Below are positions 1-8,890 of a DNA stretch of 64,000 bases, piece by piece. The DNA lies in contig OZ240239.1 in assembly GCA_965198095.1 (NCBI GenBank), positions 496,001 through 560,000 of the forward strand. The letters run 5' to 3'. Position numbers and translations under genes: made by a program. The notes under the pieces were generated by a model. The model searched no databases, had not been told where the DNA came from, and worked only from the letters and a program-made list of their open reading frames with translations. The stretch comes from CBDFJH01 sp965198095. GTDB lineage: Bacteria; Latescibacterota; UBA2968; GCA-2709665. Each line of letters begins with the position of its first letter. Position 1 is the first letter of the stretch.

Positions 1-526
1 CCGAAGGCGCGCTGCCCCCCATGAGCGGGTCCACGACCGTGCGCAGCGGGCGTTTCCCCGCCGGTGTCTGAATCACGCTTAGAATTGCGTCGGCGACCCG
101 CTGTGCGTCCGGGGCTTCGTCCCCCTGGAGGGTCTCCGTAAATCCGTCCCACATCTTCTCCGAAATCTCCGCAAGCGCTCCATAGCTGGCCACCCGCGCA
201 TCATCTTCAGCCATCTCCATGTTCGACAGGAAGGATGTCTTGAATCCCCCGGGCTCTACGATCACGACATCGATCCGGTCTTCCAGTTGAAGCGCCCGCG
301 TGACCGCCGAGTCGACCGAGGCATCGTGCGTGACATCCAGTTCGAGCAGATGGAGCGCGCCCGGCTTCCCTTCCGCAAAGGCCGTGAGTTCATCGGCGCG
401 AGGCGCGTTCCGCCCTTCAGGCTCCCGCATCGTCGCGAAGACCGTATAACCGGCCTCGATGAGACGCTGCGTGGTCCGCCGCCTTCACCCGGTCCTGCTT
501 CCCGTCACCAGTACCGTCTCGCTCAT
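1..526 (-). pseudogene. Short-chain dehydrogenase/reductase remnant (runs off left edge)
   Basis: The reading frame starts at an ATG at 526 with MSETVLVTGSRTG, the N-terminal Rossmann glycine motif of SDR oxidoreductases. An in-frame TGA follows directly where the family has the next residue of TGxxxGxG. The frame then continues with typical SDR sequence (LIEAGYTVFATMREP, LHLLELDVTHDASV, DVVIVEPGGFKTSF). LEDRIDV runs straight into VIVEPGGF, so the roughly 75-residue core with the NNAG motif and catalytic YxxxK is missing. It has both a nonsense codon and an internal deletion and should be inactive. The C-terminus lies outside the window. Confidence 0.75.
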
Positions 527-622
527 CGCGTGCCTCCGGAGTCGGCGTTCGGGCCCGTCAACCCTCACCGAGCGCCCGGAGAAACCTGTTCCGCTGAATC
601 TCTCGCTCCCGAAAACGAGGAT

Positions 623-1639
623 TTACGGCACCACTTCCTCTGCTGCCCTGCGCTGCATCGCCTTCATATACGCAATCGAAAAGGCCGTCCCCACGCGGGC
701 GTCTCCGGCCATCAGGGGGACGTGATCGGGGATCAACACGCCGCTGAATCCGGTCTCTGTCAACGCCTTTACGACTTTATACATGTCGTAATACCCGTCG
801 TCGATAAACGCCTCGGTGAAGTGCGGCAGCGGCTGATCCACCGTCCGGAAATGGACCTCGAAGATCTTTTCCCGCGCGCCGAAATAGCGGACCGTCTCCA
901 CGGCGTCCTTCCCCATCGCCTCGCCTCCCTCCAGCCAGCACCCCGTGCACAGGCACATCCCGATGTTCGGGCTGTCGGCGGTCTCGAGCGCCCGCTTGAA
1001 TCCGTCAAAACTGCTGAAGATGCTTCGTGGAATTCCGCCCAGCTCGATCCCCGGCGGATCGTCCGGATGGATCCCGACCCTCACGCCGGCATCCTCCGCC
1101 GCCGGTCCGATCTCCCGCACGAAATACGCCAGATTTTCCCAAAGCTCCGCCTCGGAATACTTCCGGCCGTGTGACCAGCCCTCCCGCTTTGGCCGCCCGT
1201 CCAGGCCGGTCGCCTCCCTCAGCCTCGTCAGATCAAACGCCCGGGCCGGAGCGCCGCCGCGCGTCTCCTCGTTCGGCGTGCACCAGACGCCGTTCGCCAC
1301 GTGCGAGTGCGTCGTATAGGGAATCCCCGCCTTCCCCAGCTCACGCAGATTACGCTTGTAGTCTTCGATCCGCTCGTCCCGGTTCGGCAGGTTCAGGATG
1401 ATCGCGTCCATGTCGCGCACGCCGTGGCCGGCGCCGTAGATCCGGAGCCCCGCCGCCTCGAAGACTTCCCTTCGGCCCATGTAGTAGTCGTAGGTCGCTT
1501 CCTTCACTCCGCCCCACAGAACGACGTATTCCACACCCATCTGCCGCGCGAACTGCAGATCGGCCTCGCTCGGCTCAGGCGGCAACTGGACGGCGACCTT
1601 GGCTCCGGGCGCGACCGCGATGTGGCTCCTGGGGGCCAT
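623..1639 (-). CDS. Mannonate dehydratase-like sugar acid dehydratase
   Basis: The 338-residue product resembles the UxuA (D-mannonate dehydratase) family of TIM-barrel enzymes, which convert D-mannonate to 2-keto-3-deoxygluconate in hexuronate breakdown. Visible family features are the central HPDDPP segment, the CTGCWLEGG stretch, EVHFRTVDQPLPHFTEAFIDDGYYD and a C-terminal PDHVPLMAGD; the His and Cys residues in these are the usual metal-site neighbourhood. It is slightly shorter than classical UxuA (about 350-395 residues), and related paralogues act on other substrates, so substrate is uncertain. No uxaC or kinase lies nearby. The gene precedes the broken SDR in the same orientation; UxuB in this pathway is itself a dehydrogenase. 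Confidence 0.8.
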   Translation of the reverse strand: MAPRSHIAVAPGAKVAVQLPPEPSEADLQFARQMGVEYVVLWGGVKEATYDYYMGRREVFEAAGLRIYGAGHGVRDMDAIILNLPNRDERIEDYKRNLRELGKAGIPYTTHSHVANGVWCTPNEETRGGAPARAFDLTRLREATGLDGRPKREGWSHGRKYSEAELWENLAYFVREIGPAAEDAGVRVGIHPDDPPGIELGGIPRSIFSSFDGFKRALETADSPNIGMCLCTGCWLEGGEAMGKDAVETVRYFGAREKIFEVHFRTVDQPLPHFTEAFIDDGYYDMYKVVKALTETGFSGVLIPDHVPLMAGDARVGTAFSIAYMKAMQRRAAEEVVP

Positions 1640-1682
1640 GTCTTTGCCTCATTTCATCCTGAAGGGAAGGGGTCAGGGGTCT

Positions 1683-2771
1683 TCAAAGGGAAGATTCGAC
1701 CGGCCAACGTTGTCGGGGGCGTTCCGTTTGAGCCTCCCGGAACCAGGCCCGAAACACCGGCTCGTAGGGGGCACGCACGACGCCCTTCTCCGTAATCAAC
1801 GACGTCACGAACGCGTTCGGCGTCACGTCGAACGCCGGATTATACACCTTGACGCCCTCCGGCGCGGTCTGTCTGCCGAAGCCTCTCGTAATCTCTTCCG
1901 GCTTCCGTTCCTCGATCGGGATCTCCTCGCCGTTCGGGAGAGACATATCGATCGTCGAGAGCGGGGCCGCGACGTGGAATGGGACGCGGTGTTCCCGGGC
2001 CAGGACGGCAAGCCCGTAGGTCCCGATCTTGTTCGCCACGTCCCCGTTCGCCGCGATCCGGTCCGCGCCCACGATGATCGCGTCGATCCGGCTCTGTCGA
2101 AGTAGCGTGCCAGCCATGCTGTCACAAATCACGGTCACGTCCACGCCGCTCTGCTGAAGCTCCCACGCCGTCAACCGCGAACCCTGAAGCAGCGGCCGGG
2201 TCTCGTCCGCGAAGACGGCTACCTGCTTCCCCTCCTCCAAGGCGGCGTAGATCACGGCCAGAGCGGTGCCGTAGTCTGCCGTGGCCAGGCCGCCGGCATT
2301 GCAGTGCGTCAAAACGGTCGCGCGGTCCTTGAGTAGATCGGCGCCGTTCCGACCGATTCGGCGACAGACCTGCCGATCCTCCTCGAAGATCCTTTGTGCC
2401 TCATCCAACAGCCGATCCCTGATGGCCTCGGCGCCGGAATCAGGACAGGCATCCAGGACTTTCTCCATGCGGTTGAGCGCCCAGAAGAGATTCACGGCGG
2501 TCGGACGCGTCTCGGAGAGCCGCTTGATCGCCGCACGGATTCGACGCTCCCCCTCATCATCCCCTCCGGACATGGCTTCCTGCGCGGCGATGACGACACC
2601 ATAGGCCGCCGCGACGCCGATCGCGGGCGCCCCGCGCACCCTGAGGCTTTCGATCGCCTCAGCGACCGTCTCCACGTCTTCGCATTCGATATAGGATGCC
2701 TCTTCGGGGAGCCGGGTCTGATCGATGAGGCGCAGGACCCCTTCCTCCCAGAAGAGTGTGGCAACAGGCAT
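1683..2771 (-). CDS. mtnA: S-methyl-5-thioribose-1-phosphate isomerase
   Basis: This 362-residue protein matches MtnA, which isomerises 5-methylthioribose-1-phosphate to the ribulose form in methionine salvage. Family signatures are the N-terminal VRGAPAIGVAAAYG, the catalytic-cysteine motif THCNAGGLATADYGTAL, and the IIVGADRIAANGDVANKIGTY block with the catalytic Asp. It is related to eIF2B-alpha proteins but the cysteine motif favours MtnA. The ATG at 2771 lies only 12 bp from the end of a mobile repeat (2784-2956), so the leader and any promoter are partly element-derived. No other salvage genes are adjacent. Confidence 0.93.
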   Translation of the reverse strand: MPVATLFWEEGVLRLIDQTRLPEEASYIECEDVETVAEAIESLRVRGAPAIGVAAAYGVVIAAQEAMSGGDDEGERRIRAAIKRLSETRPTAVNLFWALNRMEKVLDACPDSGAEAIRDRLLDEAQRIFEEDRQVCRRIGRNGADLLKDRATVLTHCNAGGLATADYGTALAVIYAALEEGKQVAVFADETRPLLQGSRLTAWELQQSGVDVTVICDSMAGTLLRQSRIDAIIVGADRIAANGDVANKIGTYGLAVLAREHRVPFHVAAPLSTIDMSLPNGEEIPIEERKPEEITRGFGRQTAPEGVKVYNPAFDVTPNAFVTSLITEKGVVRAPYEPVFRAWFREAQTERPRQRWPVESSL

Positions 2772-2783
2772 ACGTTGACCTAT

Positions 2784-2956
2784 CCTGAATAATTTATAAA
2801 AAGGCTAGGAAAGTCACTCGTGAAGTCTGGACAATCTGCGTAAATCCCGGGCTTTCCAGTTATTGCACCAAAACAAAGGTTCTTAGCTCAAATTGGATCA
2901 CTGATTGTTCCACATAGAATTATGAAAATTTTCAGCAAATTTATGAATTATTCGGG
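2784..2956. mobile_element. MITE-like element, short form (copy 1)
   Basis: This 173 bp element begins CCTGAATAATTTATAAA and ends with a matching inverted repeat (15 of 17 positions), and is flanked on both sides by the 4 bp direct repeat CTAT (2780-2783 and 2957-2960), a target-site duplication. It matches the ends of two longer copies at 27097 and 35733. It equals copy 2 minus exactly one 312 bp block bounded by TCACTCGT repeats. It has no transposase. The ends and 4 bp duplication recall IS1380-family elements, which is an inference. It sits between rsfS and mtnA. Confidence 0.85.
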
Positions 2957-2964
2957 CTATAGGA

Positions 2965-3378
2965 TCATCCGGACCCCTGGGACCGGTTGGTCTCGAGAAG
3001 GGAAGGACCCTCCTCGATCCTTTCGATCGGGACATCGCCCCAGAGCCGCTCGAGTCTGTAGTAGGCCCGGGACTCCGCCTGGAAGATGTGCACGACAACG
3101 TCGATAAAATCGAACAGCACCCACTCCCTGGACTCGTATCCCTCGGTATGCCAGGGTCGGGCTCCCGCCTCCTTCATGCCTTCCGTCAAGGCATCCGCAA
3201 GCGCCTTGACGTGGGGGTTCGAACTCCCCGTGCAGATCAGAAAGTAGTCTGTGAAGTCGGCAACCCCGGTCAGGTCGAGAACGACGATGTCTTCGCCCTT
3301 TCGGGACTGGAGGTGTTCGATGCAGCGCTCCAGCATCTCCCGGATCGAACCGGTCGATTTTCCTTTCGGGCTGTTCAT
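2965..3378 (-). CDS. rsfS: Ribosomal silencing factor RsfS
   Basis: The 137-residue product belongs to the RsfS/Iojap family, which binds ribosomal protein L14 and blocks subunit joining in starvation. The core runs from GEDIVVLDLTGVADFTDYFLICTG through ADALTEGMKEAG to a WVLFDFIDVVVHIFQAESRAYYRLERLWGD end, all typical. The short C-terminal tail after LWGD is slightly longer than usual. The ATG at 3378 overlaps the stop of the upstream LytR_C gene (ATGA), so the two are probably translationally coupled. A start at the internal Met of MLERCIEHL is also possible. Confidence 0.93.
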   Translation of the reverse strand: MNSPKGKSTGSIREMLERCIEHLQSRKGEDIVVLDLTGVADFTDYFLICTGSSNPHVKALADALTEGMKEAGARPWHTEGYESREWVLFDFIDVVVHIFQAESRAYYRLERLWGDVPIERIEEGPSLLETNRSQGSG

Positions 3379-3839
3379 TGAGGCAGAGGAAGTCCGAAAC
3401 GCTTGTAGTCTCCGCCGACGATGACGGTGACCTGTTCAATTCGAAAAGGATCGGGAATAATCTGCTGTATCCGGTTCGGCGTTCCCAGGACTTCCGCCAC
3501 TCGCGCGGCATATTCCGGGTTCCCCACCCGGTCGATGACAAGCGTCTCAGGATAGTTGAAGCTCCCGGCGTTGTCCACGGTCATCACATCGAACCCGGTC
3601 GTGCGAAGGTACCGGCCCACCTGTCCCGCCGCACCGCTCGTGCCGCACCCGTTCAGAACCTCGACGCGAATCTCCTTCCTGCCGCGACGTTCAGATGGCG
3701 TCAGAACCTCGACGTGAACCTCCTTTCCGCCGCGATGTTCAGGTGGCGGCGGTGTCGACTCGCGATGCAGGCGAACGGCATACCCGACAAAAAGGACCGC
3801 CCCGATGATCGATCCAACGATCCAGATTCCGCGAATCAT
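3375..3839 (-). CDS. LytR C-terminal domain protein, membrane-anchored
   Basis: This 154-residue protein has one N-terminal transmembrane segment (about residues 5-22) and a C-terminal LytR_C-type domain (residues about 56-150) with VEVLNGCGTSGAAGQVGRYL, then a TVDNAGSFNYPETLVI block and a final IVGGDYK. Between them is a short stretch in which the phrase KEVHVEVLTPSERRG is imperfectly repeated as KEIRVEVLNG. LytR_C domains accompany cell-envelope proteins, but the function alone is unknown. It lies directly upstream of rsfS with a 4 bp overlap, an arrangement seen in several phyla. Confidence 0.8.
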   Translation of the reverse strand: MIRGIWIVGSIIGAVLFVGYAVRLHRESTPPPPEHRGGKEVHVEVLTPSERRGRKEIRVEVLNGCGTSGAAGQVGRYLRTTGFDVMTVDNAGSFNYPETLVIDRVGNPEYAARVAEVLGTPNRIQQIIPDPFRIEQVTVIVGGDYKRFGLPLPQ

Positions 3840-3957
3840 CGTTCAGACACAAAGCAGAACGGGACATCGCACGTCAATCCACCGTGAAGATGTCCCGTCA
3901 AAAAAACAACCGACAGCGAGCCTGCTCGCAATCCTGTTCGCCCTCCGGCGCCTCCGG

Positions 3958-4428
3958 TTAGTACCTGAATCCCCGATAGCCGTAGCTTGGGACGTTGCTG
4001 AAGTGAAACCGGATCAAGAGATTGGGCTTGGGCTGATACAGGATACCGAAGTGCGGCACGATGACTTTCGTTTGCTGCGCCTGGAGCGATCCGAACAGGG
4101 GCTTACCGTACAACTGGTTCTGAAACCCCACCTGAGCCTGAACGGTCAGCGGCGCGGCCGCCTTGTAAGTGAGCGTGTTCAGATAATACTGGTTCAGTCC
4201 GCCGCGGGCGCCCGACTGGAAGAAGATGCCTACCGTATGGCGAGTCGTGAACCGCTTCGGATCCAGGATGCCCTTGAACTCTAAAGCGGGAGGCCCCTGA
4301 AGCAGGCCCATCCCCCGCTTTGTCAGGGAGGCAGATTCCGAAGGTTCCGTCTGAATGCCTATCTCCGCCCGCGCGAGGGAGACGCAAAGGACCAGATTCG
4401 TCAGGACAAGCAGGACGGTTCGAAACAA
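3958..4428 (-). CDS. Exported protein of unknown function
   Basis: From the TTG start at 4428 the product is about 156 residues with a signal peptide (MFRTVLLVLTNLVLCVSLARA) and a mature part rich in alternating hydrophobic and polar residues (TVQAQVGFQNQLYG, LLIRFHFSNVP), consistent with a small beta-rich outer-membrane or periplasmic protein. I chose this start because a strong AGGGGTG ribosome site precedes it and because the longer frame from 4482 would begin inside the promoter at 4465-4493. I recognise no family. It sits alone between the rsfS group and carA. Confidence 0.6.
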   Translation of the reverse strand: MFRTVLLVLTNLVLCVSLARAEIGIQTEPSESASLTKRGMGLLQGPPALEFKGILDPKRFTTRHTVGIFFQSGARGGLNQYYLNTLTYKAAAPLTVQAQVGFQNQLYGKPLFGSLQAQQTKVIVPHFGILYQPKPNLLIRFHFSNVPSYGYRGFRY

Positions 4429-4464
4429 GACGGGATCACCCCTTTTGAGTTGTACAAACGATGA

Positions 4465-4493
4465 AACGTAGCACAATTCCAACCTATTGTCAA
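4465..4493 (-). promoter_or_regulatory. Sigma-70-type promoter for the exported protein gene
   Basis: On the minus strand a perfect TTGACA (4488-4493) is separated by 17 bp from TACGTT (4465-4470). The predicted transcript start is near 4458, about 30 bp before the TTG start at 4428 and just before its ribosome-binding site. Confidence 0.5.
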
Positions 4494-4607
4494 GCCGTGC
4501 CGAGGGGGCCCTACACCGGCCCGCCTACTTCAAGAAGACGCGTGAAGCGCGCCTCGGTTCCTTCCCTTCGAGAGCCCACGTAAAGGGTTGCGCCCAAGGT
4601 TGGACGA

Positions 4608-5732
4608 TCAGGCCCCTCGCTTCATCATTTCAATAAATTCATCAAACAGGTAGGAGGCATCGTGAGGGCCTGCCGAAGCCTCGGGGTGATACTGCACGCC
4701 GAGCACGGGAAGTTCCCGGTGACGCAGACCCTCAACGCTGTTGTCGTTCAAATTGATGTGCGTCAGTTCGATCAGATCCTCATCGATCGAACCCAGGTCG
4801 AGCGCAAACCCGTGGTTCTGCGTCGTAATCTCCACCTTTCCGGTGGAAAGTCGCTTCACGGGCTGATTTGCCCCACGGTGTCCGAATTTCATCTTGTAGA
4901 TCCGACCGCCGAGCGCCAGACCGAGGAACTCGTGCCCCAGACAGATCCCGAACGTCGGCCGCTCCTGCAGCAGCCGCCTTGTGCTTTCTATCGCATAGGT
5001 CACGGGATCCGGGTCGCCCGGGCCATTGGAGAGAAAGATGCCGTCCGGATCGATCTCAAGCAGCTGTTCCGGGGGCGCGTCTGCCGGAAAGACGGTGACA
5101 TCACATCCCCGTTCCACCAGGTGACGGAGGATGTTCCGCTTGATCCCAAAGTCGTAGGCGGCCACTTTGAATTTTGCCTTCCCCTGGATACGGCGCGGCT
5201 CGCCTTTGAGCAGGTCGTAGAGCCCCTCGGTCCAGCGATAAGGTTCCCGACAGGTCACGTCCTTCACAAGATCTCGCCCGACGAGGCCCGGCGACGCCTT
5301 CGCCTTCGATACGAGGCGTTCAGGGTCCAGATCCTCCGTGGAAAGCACACTCTTCATCGCGCCCCGGGTTCGAATGTGGCGGGTCAGGGCCCGGGTGTCG
5401 ATGCCCTGAATACCCGGAATGCCGTGGCGAGCCAGATAGTCCCCGAGCGATTCGCGAGACCGCCAGTTGCTCGGCACCGGGCAGTGCTCCTTCATCACAA
5501 ACCCTTCCACCTGAATTCCCTGAGATTCAACATCTGCGGCGTTCACGCCGTAGTTCCCGATCAGCGGGTAGGTCATCGTCACAATCTGTCCTTTGTAGGA
5601 CGGATCGGTAAGGACCTCCTGATACCCGGTCATGCTCGTGTTGAACACCACCTCTCCGGTGCATTCCCCACGCGCCCCGACTGAAACGCCTTCGTAAACG
5701 GTTCCATCTTCCAGGGCAAGCATCGCTTTCAT
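4608..5732 (-). CDS. carA: Carbamoyl-phosphate synthase small subunit
   Basis: The 374-residue product is CarA, the glutamine amidotransferase subunit that supplies ammonia to CarB for pyrimidine and arginine synthesis. The N-terminal CPSase_sm_chain domain (ALEDGTVYEG..TGEVVFNTSMTGYQEVLTDPSY) is followed by a class I glutaminase with the nucleophile Cys in GICLGHEFLG and the His/Glu of GVQYHPEAS. The nucleophile elbow reads GHE where CarA normally has GHQ, a noticeable substitution. carB is not in the window; pyrC lies directly upstream, giving a partial pyrimidine operon. Confidence 0.93.
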   Translation of the reverse strand: MKAMLALEDGTVYEGVSVGARGECTGEVVFNTSMTGYQEVLTDPSYKGQIVTMTYPLIGNYGVNAADVESQGIQVEGFVMKEHCPVPSNWRSRESLGDYLARHGIPGIQGIDTRALTRHIRTRGAMKSVLSTEDLDPERLVSKAKASPGLVGRDLVKDVTCREPYRWTEGLYDLLKGEPRRIQGKAKFKVAAYDFGIKRNILRHLVERGCDVTVFPADAPPEQLLEIDPDGIFLSNGPGDPDPVTYAIESTRRLLQERPTFGICLGHEFLGLALGGRIYKMKFGHRGANQPVKRLSTGKVEITTQNHGFALDLGSIDEDLIELTHINLNDNSVEGLRHRELPVLGVQYHPEASAGPHDASYLFDEFIEMMKRGA

Positions 5733-5794
5733 GCCGAACCGAACTCCTGTTGTTTGATCGCTCGGGATGGCAGTCTGGCCTCAGGCCAAACCGA

Positions 5795-7102
5795 TCAAGG
5801 TCGATCCTCTTGGCGGTAGGTCATGCGTCCCCCCAACAGGGTGTATCGCACCCTTCCCCGCAAAGCCCAACCGTGAAACGGCGTATTCCGCGACTTGGAC
5901 CGGAATCTGAGCGCATCCACCCTCCAGGCGCACGCAGGATCGATCACCGTCACGTCTGCGCGGCACCCCGGAGAGAGCGTCCCATCGCTCGAACCGAGCA
6001 GACGGGCCGGAGCGACCGTCAGCTTCGAGATCGCATCCGTAAGGGAGATCAGACCGGGTTGGATCAGCTCGGTAAACACGAGACCGACCGCCGTCTCCAG
6101 GCCGAGGATGCCGTTCGGCGCTTCAGGAAAGGTGCGGAGCTTCTCCCGACCCGTGTGGGGGGCGTGGTCCGTGGCGATCAGATCGATCGTCCCATCCGCC
6201 AGGCCTTCCAGAACGGCCTCGCGGTCATCGGGGCTTCGCAGCGGCGGACTCATCTTCGCCGCGGTTCCGTAAATCCGTACATGCTCGTCGGTAAGCGTGA
6301 AGTGGTGGGGCATGGCCTCACACGTCACGGAAAGGCCTTCCCGCTTGGCATCCCGAACGAGGGCCACCGACCTCCGCGCGCTGACGTGCAGGATGTGCAG
6401 CCGGCCGCCGACGTCGCGAACGAGATTGATGTCCCGCTCCACCATCCCGGCCTCGCCCTCGGACGGCATTCCACCGATTCCGAGCGCCCTGGAGACGGCC
6501 CCCCCGTGCATGTGCCCCCCGCGCGTCAGATGGAGCACTTCGCAGTGCGGACAGACGAAAAACCCGAGTGCCTCCGATCGTTTCAGCAGTTTGCGCATCA
6601 CCGGTTCGGAGATCGGGAGTCCGTCGTCCGAAAAGCCGACCGCTCCGGCCTCAAGAAGCGACTCGGTCTCCGTGATCTCGCGACCGGCCAGGTTTCGGGT
6701 GGCGCAGGCAATCGGATAGACGCGCGCGTCGGCCTCTCGCGCCTTCTCCAGAATCTCCTCGATCACTTCAGGCGAATCGACCGGCGGATCGGTATTGGGC
6801 ATACAGGCGAGAGAGGTGAACCCTCCGGCCGCCGCGGCCCGGCATCCCGTCTCGACCGTCTCTTTCTCCGGAAAGCCCGGATCTCGCAGGTGCACGTGGG
6901 CGTCGATCAGCCCGGGCACGACCAGGCTGCCCGTCACGTCCAACGTCTCGCACCCCCGAGGCGCTTGAATCTGCCTCGCGATACGCGAGACGCGACCCTC
7001 CTGAATCAGAAGATCGGCCTCGCGGTCCACGCCATTCGCCGGATCGAGAACGCGGCCGTTTCGCAGCAGGTAACCGCCATCCGTGTGCGCTGATGATCCC
7101 AT
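5795..7102 (-). CDS. pyrC: Dihydroorotase, class I
   Basis: About 435 residues, matching class I dihydroorotases, which cyclise carbamoyl aspartate in pyrimidine synthesis. Metal-site motifs are DAHVHLRDPG near the N-terminus, SFDDGLP (written FSDDGLP) in the middle, and DLIATDHAPH with ALGLETAVGL-like GILGLETAVGL following. I prefer the ATG at 7102 (MGSSAHTDGGYLLRNGRVLDP) because homology begins there; an upstream start at 7156 adds 18 non-conserved residues. The usual partner pyrB is not adjacent; carA follows 62 bp downstream in the same direction. Confidence 0.9.
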   Translation of the reverse strand: MGSSAHTDGGYLLRNGRVLDPANGVDREADLLIQEGRVSRIARQIQAPRGCETLDVTGSLVVPGLIDAHVHLRDPGFPEKETVETGCRAAAAGGFTSLACMPNTDPPVDSPEVIEEILEKAREADARVYPIACATRNLAGREITETESLLEAGAVGFSDDGLPISEPVMRKLLKRSEALGFFVCPHCEVLHLTRGGHMHGGAVSRALGIGGMPSEGEAGMVERDINLVRDVGGRLHILHVSARRSVALVRDAKREGLSVTCEAMPHHFTLTDEHVRIYGTAAKMSPPLRSPDDREAVLEGLADGTIDLIATDHAPHTGREKLRTFPEAPNGILGLETAVGLVFTELIQPGLISLTDAISKLTVAPARLLGSSDGTLSPGCRADVTVIDPACAWRVDALRFRSKSRNTPFHGWALRGRVRYTLLGGRMTYRQEDRP

Positions 7103-7183
7103 CAAACCTCGTCCAAAACGGTTCGCTCGATCGGCAGGTGACCCGGGAGACGGCACGGGCGAAGACTTCTCCCCGGCCGCCGC

Positions 7184-8890
7184 TCAGGTCCGCTCCAGTA
7201 GACTTCTGAGAGAACGCCCCAAGCCATCGGCTGTCAGGACATCTTCCGGAATCGGCCAGCCGCGCCTTCGAAGGCCGTCCGCGATGGCGACCGGCTCGGG
7301 CCAATCCAGGGAGAGACTGCGCAGCCGCTTCCGGTCGGAGAACGCCGCCTGGATGTGAGTATCGAAGCAGAGGCGCCCGCGGTCGAGCGCAGCCACCCGC
7401 TCCCCCAGCCGAGAAACCAGCCCCATGTCGTGAGAGACCAGAATCACCGTGCTGCCCCGCGACTGAAAGGCACGGAGGTAGCCCTCGACTTCCTCCACGC
7501 CGGCCGGGTCCAGCCCCGCAGTCGGCTCGTCGAGCACGAGCACGTCGGGGCGCATCGCCAGCACCCCGGCCGTGGCGACACGCCGCTTTTCACCGCTGCT
7601 GAGGGCGAATGGGGACCTTGGCAGGAACGCATCGGGCTCGATGCCCACCTGGGTCAAGGCCTCCCGCACCCTCGCCTCGACGTCGTCGAGCCCCAGACTA
7701 CGGGGACCGAACGCCACGTCGTCGTAGACCGTCTCCGCGAAGAGCTGGGCCTCGGGGAACTGGAACAGGAGCCCGACGCGCCGTCTCAACCTGCTGAGAT
7801 CCTTCTTCTTTCGAAGGTCCACGCCGCAGACGGTCAGTTCGCCCGAGGTGGGCTGGAGCAGACCGTTCAGGTGTTGCAGCAGCGTCGACTTTCCGGACCC
7901 GCTCGGTCCGATCAGGCAAAACAGACAGCCCTCAGGGACATCCAAATCGACGTCGACGACGGCTGGACAGACCGTCGAGAGTCCCGGGTCGTAGACGTGG
8001 CAGATCTTTTGAGCGCTGATGACGGAGGGCCGAGCCGGGGGCGTCGCGGGCACCGTCCGCGGAGGGGGAGTTTCGGAGAGGAGCGGGGGGAGACCGTCGA
8101 CCAGGCCGGCGGCGGTCAGCGGGACCGGCGGCGGAAGTCCGGCCTGGAACGCGATCCACGCCGCCGCGGGCGGGGCCAGCCCCATCTTCTTGACGGCGGC
8201 GACCCGGCTGTAGACCTCGGACGGCGGCCCGTCCATCACGACACGGCCCTGGTCAAACACGAGGATGCGATCGGCGGCGAGGGCCTCCTCAGGGTCCTGC
8301 GTGACCAGCAGCGGGGTGACCTCTCCCGACCGATGCAACTCCTTCAAGAGCGCTCGAAGCTTGACGCGTGCCGCAGGATCCAGCAGCGCGGTCGGCTCGT
8401 CCAGGAGGAGGTAGCGAGGACGCATCGCCACGACGGAGGCGATGGCCAGGCGCTGGCGTTCGCCCCCGGACAACAGGTGAGGCGGATGCCTGCGGCTTCG
8501 AAGCAGTCCGAAACGCTCCAGGACCTCGTCCACCCGCCCCTGCATGACCTCCGTGGGCACGCCCAGGTTTTCGAGACCGAAGGCAACCTCCCGCTCCACC
8601 TGCGCGGAGACGATCTGGTCGTCCGGGTTCTGGAAGACCATCCCCACGCGCCGCCGAACTGCCCGCACGCCCTCCACATCCAAAACGGAGTGTCCATCCA
8701 CCAGAACGTCGCCCCGGGTCGGTCTGAGCAGTCCGTTCAGACAGCGCAGGAAGGTTGTCTTTCCGGATCCGTTCGCGCCGATCAGGGCCACCCACTCCCC
8801 TTCCCGGAGCGAAAGGTCGATCCCTTTCAGAATTTCGGCGCGTGGGACGTCCCGGGCGTATGAGAATCGGAGGTGTCGGACCTGGATCAA
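7184..8890 (-). CDS. Fused ECF/CbiO-type ABC ATPase (two nucleotide-binding domains)
   Basis: A single 568-residue polypeptide carries two CbiO/EcfA-type ATPase domains. Domain 1 (about 1-235) has Walker A GANGSGKTT, signature LSGGERQR and Walker B LLLDEPTALLDP. Domain 2 (about 290-510) has GPSGSGKST, a modified signature ALSSGEKRR and VLVLDEPTAGLDP. This corresponds to EcfA1-EcfA2, normally two proteins, energising an ECF importer for vitamins or for cobalt/nickel. No EcfT or substrate-binding membrane component is visible nearby. The TTG start at 8890 overlaps the stop of the upstream LarA-like gene (TTGA), which suggests coupled translation and perhaps a nickel connection. Confidence 0.85.
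   Translation of the reverse strand: MIQVRHLRFSYARDVPRAEILKGIDLSLREGEWVALIGANGSGKTTFLRCLNGLLRPTRGDVLVDGHSVLDVEGVRAVRRRVGMVFQNPDDQIVSAQVEREVAFGLENLGVPTEVMQGRVDEVLERFGLLRSRRHPPHLLSGGERQRLAIASVVAMRPRYLLLDEPTALLDPAARVKLRALLKELHRSGEVTPLLVTQDPEEALAADRILVFDQGRVVMDGPPSEVYSRVAAVKKMGLAPPAAAWIAFQAGLPPPVPLTAAGLVDGLPPLLSETPPPRTVPATPPARPSVISAQKICHVYDPGLSTVCPAVVDVDLDVPEGCLFCLIGPSGSGKSTLLQHLNGLLQPTSGELTVCGVDLRKKKDLSRLRRRVGLLFQFPEAQLFAETVYDDVAFGPRSLGLDDVEARVREALTQVGIEPDAFLPRSPFALSSGEKRRVATAGVLAMRPDVLVLDEPTAGLDPAGVEEVEGYLRAFQSRGSTVILVSHDMGLVSRLGERVAALDRGRLCFDTHIQAAFSDRKRLRSLSLDWPEPVAIADGLRRRGWPIPEDVLTADGLGRSLRSLLERT

Noticed and set aside
3378..3887. Plus-strand open frames opposite rsfS, LytR_C, carA, pyrC, glnE and hsdR
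   Set aside because: They mirror well-supported genes in GC-rich DNA and show no family motifs; I treat them as shadows.
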